NCBI GenBank assembly: GCA_023443025.1
Contig: JAEZWM010000001.1
Span: 1-6,471, forward strand
Length of the DNA stretch: 6,471 nt
DNA from: Bacillota bacterium
Lineage (GTDB): Bacteria > Bacillota > Clostridia > Tissierellales > Peptoniphilaceae
Direction: 5' to 3'
Shown: positions 1-6,468 of the stretch, in pieces
Position numbering within the stretch: position 1 is the stretch's first letter
How the letters are laid out: each line of letters opens with the position of its first letter
Notes under the pieces: generated by a model
Databases searched by the model: none
What the model saw: only the letters and a program-made list of their open reading frames with translations
Told to the model about the DNA's origin: nothing
Position numbers and translations under genes: made by a program

Positions 1-1408
1 TCCTAATACTTTTTGCAAGAGATAGTAAACTACTTTGTAAAACATTTGATTCTGATAATTGCAGTAATCTATTTACAATAACATCAAATACTTTGCTAAT
101 ATCAAAATCACTTAAGCCATTATAAGCTAAATCATTAATAGCATGGATGTAGAGTTCCGCATCCATTTTCAATACACTTTCATCATAATATTCTATCAAA
201 TCCTCTTCGGTGTGCCACCACCAAGGCATTAAACTATTTCCTGTCGTATATTGATGATTTTCCTCAAGAGTTGATGCCCAAACAAAAAGTGGAGTTATTC
301 CTATATTCTGAAATGATTGATCCCATCCCCTAACTGGAAGTGCTAATTCACTGTCTTGGTTTGTCAATTCTTTAATATGTTTTGCTGCAACATGATATAG
401 TTCTGGGCCTGCACTTATATGGTTATATTTTTCTGCTCCTTTTAACCCTGGCATGTCAATGTTTACATATGATATACAACTTTTCTTTAAGTTTAAATAG
501 TTGTCACTAGCATAACAAGATGAACCTGCATAACGACCATTAGAATGCCCCGTCCACCAAGCTATTCTGATTTCATATTCTAATACTTCCTTAGCTTCAT
601 TAAAATATTTAGCTAGGTATAACGCAAGTGCATTTCCTGTACCATTATCTGTTGCACCATAATACCAAGAATCTAAATGATTACCGATTAATATAAACTT
701 ATCATTAGAAGAATTATAAGGTTTTACAATAGCTTCAATCACTGGTATTCTCTTAACTGAATTAGTTAATTTAGTCATTATACTGGCTCTAACATTTCCA
801 TACTTTATTTTTTCGAGTATGTTTTTTCCATCTTTTCCATTTATCGCCAGTATTGGTATACGTGGATAATAATTTAGTTCATTGTAATCTGGAGTACCCC
901 AGATAGGATTAAAAATACCTTCATGAATTAATTCTTCTTCTCCTTCCCAAAACTGGATATATCCTACAGCGCCCCTGTTTTGTAGTTCTAAAACTGATAT
1001 AGGGTTCATAGTCTCACTAATTATTATCTTATCTTCTAAGTCTCTAATTGCTTTATTCTTATTTAATTCATAAACAATCAATGATTCATTTAATTCTTTT
1101 GATGGGATATACATTAAATTACCATGCTTATATCGCCCATCAGTAGAATAGGAAAAACTTCTAGTTTTCGAAACTATTCTTTCTTCTTCCCCAGCGGAGT
1201 TAATTAATAAATCTGAGTCTATAGGATTGCTTAGTAATGCGGAGTATTCATGAATATGGTATTCTATATTATTCTTTCCTAACTCTTTAATAATATAGTC
1301 TACTGCATCTGATTCACCCTTGCCACCCGTGAGTCTATCGTATTTAATTAAATTAGATAAATAGGCATTTATTTCATTCATGCAAATATTTACATCTTTA
1401 ATTTTCAT
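1..1408 (-). CDS. M28-family metallopeptidase-like protein with PA-like domain, variant active site (3' end cut by window)
   Basis: An open frame of 469 codons runs from ATG at 1408 to the left edge without a stop, so the C-terminus is missing. The start is supported by AGGTAGG 6 nt upstream, lying across the stop of the preceding hydrolase gene (7 nt gap, probable translational coupling). Residues about 95-215 resemble a protease-associated (PA) domain, including RGAVGYIQFW at 145-154. The zinc peptidase core follows: HLDSW (H244, D246), GATDNGTG (D254), NIDMPG (D318) and WWWHTEED (H399) match the M28 metal-ligand pattern. The usual Glu-Glu pair (general base plus ligand, as in AEExG) is absent; WWTGHSNGRYAGS (284-296) stands there, giving H288/S289. 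There is no N-terminal signal peptide or membrane segment, so a cytoplasmic location is inferred. In the M28 family such proteins are aminopeptidases, carboxypeptidases or related amidohydrolases. Here the last gene seen in an import operon suggests hydrolysis of the imported compound. Family assignment is firm; activity and substrate are not. Confidence 0.9.
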   Translation of the reverse strand, partial: MKIKDVNICMNEINAYLSNLIKYDRLTGGKGESDAVDYIIKELGKNNIEYHIHEYSALLSNPIDSDLLINSAGEEERIVSKTRSFSYSTDGRYKHGNLMYIPSKELNESLIVYELNKNKAIRDLEDKIIISETMNPISVLELQNRGAVGYIQFWEGEEELIHEGIFNPIWGTPDYNELNYYPRIPILAINGKDGKNILEKIKYGNVRASIMTKLTNSVKRIPVIEAIVKPYNSSNDKFILIGNHLDSWYYGATDNGTGNALALYLAKYFNEAKEVLEYEIRIAWWTGHSNGRYAGSSCYASDNYLNLKKSCISYVNIDMPGLKGAEKYNHISAGPELYHVAAKHIKELTNQDSELALPVRGWDQSFQNIGITPLFVWASTLEENHQYTTGNSLMPWWWHTEEDLIEYYDESVLKMDAELYIHAINDLAYNGLSDFDISKVFDVIVNRLLQLSESNVLQSSLLSLAKSIR

Positions 1409-1415
1409 TTGGTAC

Positions 1416-2177
1416 CTACCTAGATAAATTAATTTTTTTGAACTCCTCTATAAAATCTACCATATAATCAACAGTAGCTTTTAACATTTCTATCCCTTCC
1501 TCTTTAGTAGAGTACTTTGGATCATCCTTTCCAAACCATCCACTTTCTACTACATCTCTTACATCTCTCATAATTTTAATATTAGCACCTTTGTATTCTA
1601 CGGTATTTATATTCAAGCTTTTAAAGTTGTCAGTAAGATCGTTATATTCAAGGGGTAATGCTTCATTAATGTCAATTAAGCTTTCATCTATCGCCATAAT
1701 TGCCGATCCTTCTTCTCTTCCAGCATGCCCCCCTGCCCAATTTGAATTTAATTGTCCTGCTAAAACCCACCAATCTACTGTTGCCGCTATGCCTCCTTCA
1801 TTGTATAGTTCCAGTGCTACCGTATCAAGTGCTGCATCATTCCCACCATGGCCATTTAAGAATATAAATCTTTTTATCCCTTGTTCGAATAATGAAAACA
1901 CAATATTCCTTACTAGTTGTATAAGTACATCATGACCAATATTGATAGTTCCTGGAAAACTTTTATGATGAGGGCAAACACCATAAGGTAACACAGGTAA
2001 AATAATAACTTCTGACTTTGCATCAATCATTTCAGCTAATCTTTCTGGTATCATATAATCTGTACCAAGTGGGCCATGAGTTCCATGATTTTCAACGCTT
2101 CCAACCGGTAATATTGCTGTATCAATTCTTGAGAAAACATCTTCTGCCTGTTTCCATGATAAATTTGCTAATTTCAT
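1416..2177 (-). CDS. Creatininase-family amidohydrolase
   Basis: This is a 253-residue protein, the usual length for the creatininase / FAPy-deformylase / MftE family of metal-dependent amidohydrolases. Seen motifs: PVGSVENHGTHGPLGTD (24-40), with E29, H31 and D40 as likely metal ligands; FLNGHGGND (106-114), with H110; and GGHAGREEGS (149-158), which matches the family HAGxxE motif (H151, E156), although the usual following Thr is Gly157. The NGHGGN form separates it from classic creatininase, which has NGHYEN, so creatinine is not the assumed substrate. I chose ATG 2177 because GGAGG sits 5 nt upstream; an in-frame ATG at 2210 lies in the loop of a hairpin and has no ribosome-binding site. 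There is no signal peptide, so it should be cytoplasmic. It lies between the symporter gene (56 nt upstream) and the M28 gene (7 nt downstream), implying that it cleaves an amide bond in the imported substrate. MftE, which cuts a peptide, shows that the fold can act on peptides. Confidence 0.92.
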   Translation of the reverse strand: MKLANLSWKQAEDVFSRIDTAILPVGSVENHGTHGPLGTDYMIPERLAEMIDAKSEVIILPVLPYGVCPHHKSFPGTINIGHDVLIQLVRNIVFSLFEQGIKRFIFLNGHGGNDAALDTVALELYNEGGIAATVDWWVLAGQLNSNWAGGHAGREEGSAIMAIDESLIDINEALPLEYNDLTDNFKSLNINTVEYKGANIKIMRDVRDVVESGWFGKDDPKYSTKEEGIEMLKATVDYMVDFIEEFKKINLSR

Positions 2178-2193
2178 TTTTACCTCCAAATTA

Positions 2194-2226
2194 TTGAAGA
2201 CAAAAGTCATATACTTCTGTCTTCAA
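2194..2226 (-). promoter_or_regulatory. Intercistronic RNA hairpin between transporter and hydrolase genes
   Basis: The 57 nt between the transporter stop codon and the hydrolase start contain two 14-nt arms (2194-2207 and 2213-2226) around a 5-nt loop. Thirteen positions are Watson-Crick pairs. The remaining one is G-U in minus-strand RNA but A-C in plus-strand RNA, so the structure suits the minus-strand transcript. No U-run follows it; GGAGG begins only 7 nt after the hairpin. It therefore looks like an mRNA-stability, processing or expression-ratio element rather than a normal terminator. Partial termination cannot be excluded. Confidence 0.6.
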
Positions 2227-2233
2227 AGTTTTT

Positions 2234-3724
2234 CTATAAATTATAATCTTCTAAATAGTTAAAGTGCCTATTTATAACTCTTTCATCAGGTGGCCTAGTC
2301 ATTAAGCTTACAACTATCATAACTATCGATCCTATTAAAGCAGATACTATTAACGGATGGAATCCAAAGGCTAATGATTTAAATCTAAAAGTTATTAATA
2401 TCATTATTACCACAGTAACTATTACGGATGATATAGCACCTTGAATAGTCGATTTCTTCCAATACATACCGAATAGTACTGGAATAACAAACGCTCCCAT
2501 TCCTCCAAATGCAAATAGTATTATTTGGAAAATACTTGCAGGTCTTAATATACCAAATAGAATAACTATAATACCTATACATATTGTTACATACTTAGAA
2601 ATTCTCATGACATCGTCATCAGTGGCATTCTTATTAATCACTTTCTGATATAGGTCTCTAGTAATAGCTCCTGTCGACATAATTAATACACTATCTATTG
2701 TAGACATGCCAGCAGCGACTATACCAGCTATAAAAAGAGATGCCATAAACGGATTTAAACCTCTTTGTAGTATCAATGGTACTATATTATCAGATTCTTT
2801 ACCTACTAACCCTAATATAGACACTGTTGCATTAACGCCAGACCACTCTATGAGTGTAGCAGCAAACCACATTCCCATAGTTCCTAGTATCACAGCTTTA
2901 AACATAGTTCTATGATCTTTCATTGCAAAGAATTTAGTAAATAAGTGTGGTTGTCCCATTGTAAAGAAACTCCATAGCACGATTTGAGATACATAATTTT
3001 GCCACGGCATATAGTTATTACCACCTGGAAATGAAAGCATTTCAGGGTTATTTGCAGCTAGAGTTTCATGTATATTTGAAAATCCACCACCCATTTTTAC
3101 TGATAATATAAAGGTTATTACAGCGGTTCCAACCATCAACAATCCCTGAATAACATCAGTTATCATTGCTCCCCTAATACCACCAGCCATACAATATATT
3201 ATTACAATAATACCCATACCTACAATTCCTACCCATACTGGCAACCCAGTAAATACATTTACTATTACTCCAGCCCCAATTGTTTGAGCCCCCATATTTG
3301 GAATTAAGAATATAATCATTAGTATTGCTAGTAAAATACGAATAGAATTAGATTGATATCGATCAGCTAAGTAATCTGCCATGGTTAGTAGATTGAATTT
3401 TCTACCCATTATTATCAACTTTCTCCCTATCAAAATAGCAGGGATTATCATACTAAATACTAGTCCAGGAACTGATACCGCGAGCCCAGCATATCCCACA
3501 TTATAGATGGTTCCGGGAACCCCCATAAATGTACTCATACTGTATTGTGTAGCAAAATAAGCTAATCCGCTTACTAAAGCCCCTGCTTTTGCGTTCATTA
3601 CAAAGAATTCGCTTAAACTGGTAGTTCTTTTAGAAGCATACCATCCTATGTATGCCATTCCAACAAGATAAAGTGCTAATACCGTATAAAAAGGTAACGG
3701 TGTAGCTTGTACAGTATTATTCAT
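2234..3724 (-). CDS. Sodium:solute symporter (SSS family), PanF-like
   Basis: This is a 496-residue integral membrane protein with roughly 13 hydrophobic segments, typical of the SSS family in length and topology. It should carry out Na+-coupled uptake across the cytoplasmic membrane. SSS signatures: STFMGVPGTIYNVG (64-77) in the first core helix, similar to the SSFIGGPG region of PanF; GGIRGAMITDVIQG (181-194); and AAGMSTIDS (337-345), followed by TRDLY (355-359). S341/T342 align with PutP S340/T341, which are known to matter for Na+ binding. The tail from about 476 is hydrophilic. ATG 3724 is chosen because GAGGAG lies 7 nt upstream; 24 further in-frame codons upstream fall inside the preceding gene and lack a ribosome-binding site. 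The start overlaps the small membrane-protein gene by 8 nt. Substrate cannot be inferred: PanF similarity points to a carboxylate-bearing solute, but no pantothenate genes are nearby. Confidence 0.94.
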   Translation of the reverse strand: MNNTVQATPLPFYTVLALYLVGMAYIGWYASKRTTSLSEFFVMNAKAGALVSGLAYFATQYSMSTFMGVPGTIYNVGYAGLAVSVPGLVFSMIIPAILIGRKLIIMGRKFNLLTMADYLADRYQSNSIRILLAILMIIFLIPNMGAQTIGAGVIVNVFTGLPVWVGIVGMGIIVIIYCMAGGIRGAMITDVIQGLLMVGTAVITFILSVKMGGGFSNIHETLAANNPEMLSFPGGNNYMPWQNYVSQIVLWSFFTMGQPHLFTKFFAMKDHRTMFKAVILGTMGMWFAATLIEWSGVNATVSILGLVGKESDNIVPLILQRGLNPFMASLFIAGIVAAGMSTIDSVLIMSTGAITRDLYQKVINKNATDDDVMRISKYVTICIGIIVILFGILRPASIFQIILFAFGGMGAFVIPVLFGMYWKKSTIQGAISSVIVTVVIMILITFRFKSLAFGFHPLIVSALIGSIVMIVVSLMTRPPDERVINRHFNYLEDYNL

Positions 3725-3977
3725 AGTTATTCTCCTCTTCAACATTTTCAAATATCTGATACTCTTTACGTGCCAAAGCTTTTTTTGAATATACAACTAT
3801 CAACCCGAAAGTCACAAATGTATGAATAATCCATCCAATTAGAAACAACGGTATTCCTGCAATTGAAGGAATGTATCTAGTTGAATAGAAAATTGGTAAT
3901 GGCAACATTATCAATACATACATTGCAAAGAATATAATAATCCATTTTTTCTCAAACTTTTTGTAATCAGAACTCAT
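3717..3977 (-). CDS. Small two-helix membrane protein, probable symporter partner (DUF3311/DUF997 YhdT type)
   Basis: This 86-residue protein has a Lys-rich N-terminus (KKFEKKW, 6-12), a hydrophobic helix at about 12-30, a short loop STRYIPSIAGIPLF (32-45), a second helix to about 63, then a charged tail. Small proteins of this shape (DUF3311, or DUF997 as in E. coli YhdT next to panF) are commonly encoded directly before SSS transporters. The GIPLF stretch fits DUF3311 best, but I cannot decide between the two families by eye. AAGGAGG (3987-3993) lies 9 nt before the ATG. Its TAA overlaps the symporter ATG by 8 nt (ATGAATAA), suggesting coupled translation and a roughly fixed ratio. It is the first gene after the sigma-54 promoter. 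The role as accessory subunit is inferred from context. Confidence 0.8.
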   Translation of the reverse strand: MSSDYKKFEKKWIIIFFAMYVLIMLPLPIFYSTRYIPSIAGIPLFLIGWIIHTFVTFGLIVVYSKKALARKEYQIFENVEEENNYE

Positions 3978-4043
3978 TAATAAATACCTCCTTAATTAAA
4001 GTCACCTCTATACCTCCTCATATTTTATTGATAATATGAATAA

Positions 4044-4059
4044 TGCATTTTTCATGCCA
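4044..4059 (-). promoter_or_regulatory. Sigma-54 (-24/-12) promoter of the transport-hydrolase operon
   Basis: Read on the minus strand the site is TGGCATGAAAAATGCA, against the RpoN consensus TGGCACG-N4-TTGCA. The invariant GG (4058-4057) and GC (4046-4045) are present with the exact required spacing; the differences are C to T in the -24 block and the first T to A in the -12 block. Transcription should begin near 4033, leaving a leader of about 55 nt before the small membrane-protein gene. The enhancer-binding protein encoded immediately upstream carries the GAFTGA loop needed to contact sigma-54, which strongly supports the call. Confidence 0.88.
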
Positions 4060-4083
4060 AGATTTTGGCCCTAAATTAGAAAC

Positions 4084-4115
4084 TTTAGTTCAAAATTTCG
4101 CTTCATTAAACTAAA
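4084..4115. repeat. Short inverted repeat TTTAGTT / AACTAAA upstream of the sigma-54 promoter
   Basis: Arms TTTAGTT (4084-4090) and AACTAAA (4109-4115) are perfect inverted copies separated by 18 nt. They start 25 bp upstream of the -24 element, with the centre near -66. They could be a second activator-binding site. A 7-bp AT-rich repeat can arise by chance in DNA of this composition, so the functional reading is weak. Confidence 0.3.
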
Positions 4116-4160
4116 TGAAAGGGATTTAATGGGAAATACTTCCCATTAAATCCCTTTCAT
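4115..4160 (-). terminator. Perfect 21-bp inverted repeat: regulator-gene terminator and/or upstream activator site
   Basis: Two perfectly matched 21-nt arms (4115-4135 and 4140-4160) flank the loop ATAC. The structure starts 8 nt after the TAG of the regulator gene, the expected place for an intrinsic terminator. The minus-strand 3' side (TTTCATTTAGTTT) is U-rich but not a clean U-tract, and the stem is rich in A-T pairs, so termination may be weak. The arms contain GGGA at 4121 and 4131 and TCCC at 4141 and 4151, a strict 10-bp spacing that would place all four on one face of the helix. The centre lies about 104 bp upstream of the predicted operon start, a normal distance for an enhancer-binding-protein site. 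Both roles are possible. Confidence 0.6.
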
Positions 4161-4168
4161 CTATCTTT

Positions 4169-6157
4169 CTATTTTTGATTTTTATTTATAGCCTCTTTAC
4201 CTAGATTAGTAATATGAATACCTTTTCTGCCCCTATATGTTTCCAAAAGACCAATTGTTTTTAAATCGTCAACATATTTCCTAATTTGATTCTCAGGTAT
4301 ATCAAAATAATCCGATAAAGACCTTCTACCAACTGATACATTATTTGAATTACATATAAATATTCTTTCTAGTATTGAGTTTTTTATATTTTTCTCTGTA
4401 TTCCATTCATTCGAAGAGTATAAATCAATTATTTCAAAAGGTAAATCTTTAAGACATGGTGACTCATCGTTTTTTATATTTACAAGATATTCAATAGTAT
4501 TTCTTAACTCTCTTATATTTCCAGGCCAACTATATTTATTAAATGCATCTTCAATCTTGGAAAAATATATCTCTGATGATATCGTTGGATTAGGTAAATA
4601 ATAGTTATAAAAAGACTTCGCTAGTTCCATAATATCTTCTTTTCTTTCACTTAATTTAGGTATATTCATTGGCAGTACGCATAACCTATAATATAAGTCT
4701 TCCCTGAATCTTCCTTCCATCATTAGTTTCTTTAAGTCTTTATTAGAAGCAGAAATTATTCTAACATCTATTGGAATAATTTTTGAACCTCCAACCCTTC
4801 TAACCTGCTTTTCTTGTAATACTCTCAAGAGTCTTATTTGAAAATTTAATGGAGCATCTCCTATTTCATCCAAAAATATTGTACCCCCATGTGCCTGTTC
4901 AAAAAGCCCCTTTTTCCCTCCTTTTAGTGCACCTGTAAAGGCTCCCTCTTCATAACCGAATAACTCACTATCTAGTAGAGTATCTGGAAGCGCTGCAAAA
5001 TTAACAGCTACAAAAGGGCCTCTACTTCTTTTTGATTCATTGTGTATAGCTTGAGCAAAAAGCTCTTTACCAGTTCCACTCTCTCCTTGGATTATTATAG
5101 GCGAATCAGATTTAGCAATCTTAATAGCTTTTTCTTTGGTTTCCAATATACTTGTGCTATTTCCTTCAATATCATCAAATGTATATTTAGATATATATTC
5201 CGATAAAATAAGCTTTCTTCTTAATTCTTCTTCAAGGCGTAAAATTTCTGTCACATCTTTTAAAGTTAAAACCTCTCCTATTAGTCTGTTCCTGTATTCC
5301 ATTTTATTTTTATTATAAATAAATTCTTTTTTTCCAATTTTAATAAATTCTTCATGGTTCTCATCGCTATTTTTTACTAGCCTAGATATATCTTTAGGTA
5401 TATCTAACAAGAGATCAGATTTCACAACATTAAATATATTCTCCGAAACATGATTAAAGACAGTAATTTCCTTATTCTCATTCCATGCAATTATTCCATC
5501 ACTTACCGTGTTTATTATTGTTTCTAGCCTTATACTCTCTCTTTTTTGTTCTGCCATAATATGTTCTCTCTTCATAATCAAATTTATAATATCTAATACA
5601 TATTTAGCAGAAAGAATATTTGCCTTTTCATCCATCAGGTCAAACTTTATTAGTATTTCAACAAGTGTTGTAAAATCAATTGTCCTTGTTTTTATATCTA
5701 TGATGTTATCAATATCTTCCGGAACTAAATGCGGCTCTCCTACAGTAACAGCAACATTACATTTGTGATATGATTCAATTCCAGGATAGTAAGGAAAAAA
5801 ATTTATATAATCGATACCCAAAGTGTTTAGTAGTAGAATTGTTTCATTAGTTGTTTCTTCTAAGTCGTTGACTAATAATACATCAGTATTTTCTGGTATA
5901 TTAAATATGTCATTTATCTCATGATAATTGATAGATCTACGTGCAATTAAAACTGAAGAATTATCGCATATATGGCTCTTTGCTTTTTTATAAATCGTCT
6001 TACTAGTAAACAAAATCAACTCGTCATGGATCTTAGACTCACCTAAATTACCCAAATAATATCCTCTTATGTCTATTTTGTCCCCTATTAAATTATATAT
6101 TTGATTTTTAATTACTCTTAGGGTATTTTCTGTACTAGTAACTATTGATAATCCCAT
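4169..6157 (-). CDS. Sigma-54-dependent transcriptional activator (sensor-PAS-AAA+-winged helix)
   Basis: This is a 662-residue enhancer-binding protein. Residues 1-175 form an alpha/beta sensor region I cannot assign to a named domain; notable stretches are VLIARRSI (69-76), DVLLVNDLEET (92-102) and VAVTVGEPHLVP (135-146). A helical linker (about 190-212) leads to a PAS domain (about 210-303, LETIINTVSDGIIAWNEN onward) and a short coiled coil (303-318). The AAA+ domain (about 328-565) has Walker A GESGTGKE (358-365), an intact GAFTGA sigma-54 contact loop (405-410), Walker B GGTIFLDE (424-431) and FREDLYYRL (484-492) with the arginines needed for ATP hydrolysis. The C-terminus (about 592-655) looks like a winged helix (GRRSLSDYF...LKTIGLLE...HITNLGKEA) rather than the common Fis-type helix-turn-helix. 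ATG 6157 has AAAGGA 8 nt upstream. It should hydrolyse ATP to open the sigma-54 promoter at 4044-4059 in response to a ligand, probably the transported compound; the ligand is unknown. Confidence 0.93.
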   Translation of the reverse strand: MGLSIVTSTENTLRVIKNQIYNLIGDKIDIRGYYLGNLGESKIHDELILFTSKTIYKKAKSHICDNSSVLIARRSINYHEINDIFNIPENTDVLLVNDLEETTNETILLLNTLGIDYINFFPYYPGIESYHKCNVAVTVGEPHLVPEDIDNIIDIKTRTIDFTTLVEILIKFDLMDEKANILSAKYVLDIINLIMKREHIMAEQKRESIRLETIINTVSDGIIAWNENKEITVFNHVSENIFNVVKSDLLLDIPKDISRLVKNSDENHEEFIKIGKKEFIYNKNKMEYRNRLIGEVLTLKDVTEILRLEEELRRKLILSEYISKYTFDDIEGNSTSILETKEKAIKIAKSDSPIIIQGESGTGKELFAQAIHNESKRSRGPFVAVNFAALPDTLLDSELFGYEEGAFTGALKGGKKGLFEQAHGGTIFLDEIGDAPLNFQIRLLRVLQEKQVRRVGGSKIIPIDVRIISASNKDLKKLMMEGRFREDLYYRLCVLPMNIPKLSERKEDIMELAKSFYNYYLPNPTISSEIYFSKIEDAFNKYSWPGNIRELRNTIEYLVNIKNDESPCLKDLPFEIIDLYSSNEWNTEKNIKNSILERIFICNSNNVSVGRRSLSDYFDIPENQIRKYVDDLKTIGLLETYRGRKGIHITNLGKEAINKNQK

Positions 6158-6190
6158 ATTAATCGTCCTTTCAGTTTCTACTAATTAAAA

Positions 6191-6209
6191 ATTTCTATAC
6201 TCTAGAAAT
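6191..6209. repeat. Inverted repeat ATTTCTA-N5-TAGAAAT upstream of the regulator gene
   Basis: Perfect 7-bp arms (6191-6197 and 6203-6209) around TACTC lie about 34 bp upstream of the regulator start codon. The position suits an operator for autoregulation or a small hairpin in the leader. It shares no clear sequence with the repeats near the sigma-54 promoter, so it is not obviously a site for the same protein. Confidence 0.35.
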
Positions 6210-6365
6210 ATAACATTATGAGTCCTTGTTTCCACCCATCCTAACATATCTTTACCCCAATTACCACACAATACTTCATATAACACAATCATTTAAAACC
6301 ATTTCCATATCCACCTAAGATTATTATAAATATTTTACAATTTCCTATCAATTTCTAATATAATA

Positions 6366-6440
6366 AACTCCAAAAAAATGATATACTTAATAGCACATTG
6401 ATTTTTTCACTGTGTTCATTTTATCGTGTTATTTGGAGTT
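6366..6440 (+). repeat. Long-range inverted repeat AACTCCAAA / TTTGGAGTT in the leader of the divergent gene
   Basis: Perfect 9-bp arms at 6366-6374 and 6432-6440 enclose 57 nt. If the plus-strand promoter candidate ending at 6364 is real, transcription would start near the left arm, and most of the arm pair would close a stem-loop at the 5' end of the leader, about 20 nt before the ribosome-binding site. I do not recognise a known riboswitch class in it. Confidence 0.35.
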
Positions 6441-6460
6441 AGTAACCGGCTTTTTATTTT

Positions 6461-6468
6461 AAAGGAGG
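6461..6468 (+). promoter_or_regulatory. Ribosome-binding site of a divergent gene starting beyond the right edge
   Basis: AAAGGAGG is a near-perfect Shine-Dalgarno sequence on the plus strand, only 3 nt from the window end. No start codon follows within the window, so a plus-strand gene probably begins a few bases outside. Its product cannot be inferred here. Confidence 0.7.

Noticed and set aside
1591..1935. Plus-strand open frame of 114 codons
   Set aside because: It is antisense to the creatininase-family gene, whose conserved motifs fix the true frame; it has no ribosome-binding site or recognisable domain.
1416..2177. True creatinine amidohydrolase
   Set aside because: It has NGHGGN where classic creatininase has NGHYEN, and no creatinase or sarcosine-oxidising gene is nearby; a general family call is safer.
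2178..2210. Longer N-terminus for the creatininase-family protein, starting at ATG 2210
   Set aside because: The extra 11 codons lie across the hairpin and ribosome-binding site, have no Shine-Dalgarno of their own, and family proteins start close to the conserved PVGSxE motif; ATG 2177 has GGAGG at ideal spacing.
3725..3796. Longer N-terminus for the symporter, starting at ATG 3796
   Set aside because: The 24 extra codons lie wholly inside the small membrane-protein gene and encode a Lys/Arg-rich stretch not expected in SSS proteins; ATG 3724 has GAGGAG 7 nt upstream.
3992..4021. Nine-codon frame from ATG 4021 in the operon leader
   Set aside because: There is no Shine-Dalgarno upstream, and the purine-rich codons are themselves the Shine-Dalgarno for the next possible start.
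5508..5768. Plus-strand open frame with a hydrophobic product
   Set aside because: It is antisense to the activator gene; the hydrophobicity is what AT-rich antisense reading gives, and no Shine-Dalgarno precedes it.
4236..6157. Activator as a two-component response regulator
   Set aside because: The N-terminus lacks the acidic pair and phosphoacceptor Asp/Lys layout of receiver domains, and no histidine kinase gene is in the window.
6434..6450. Possible plus-strand sigma-54 promoter (TGGAG...GGC)
   Set aside because: The GG-to-GC spacing is 14 bp rather than the required 12, and the -24 block lacks the C-A that follows GG in the consensus.
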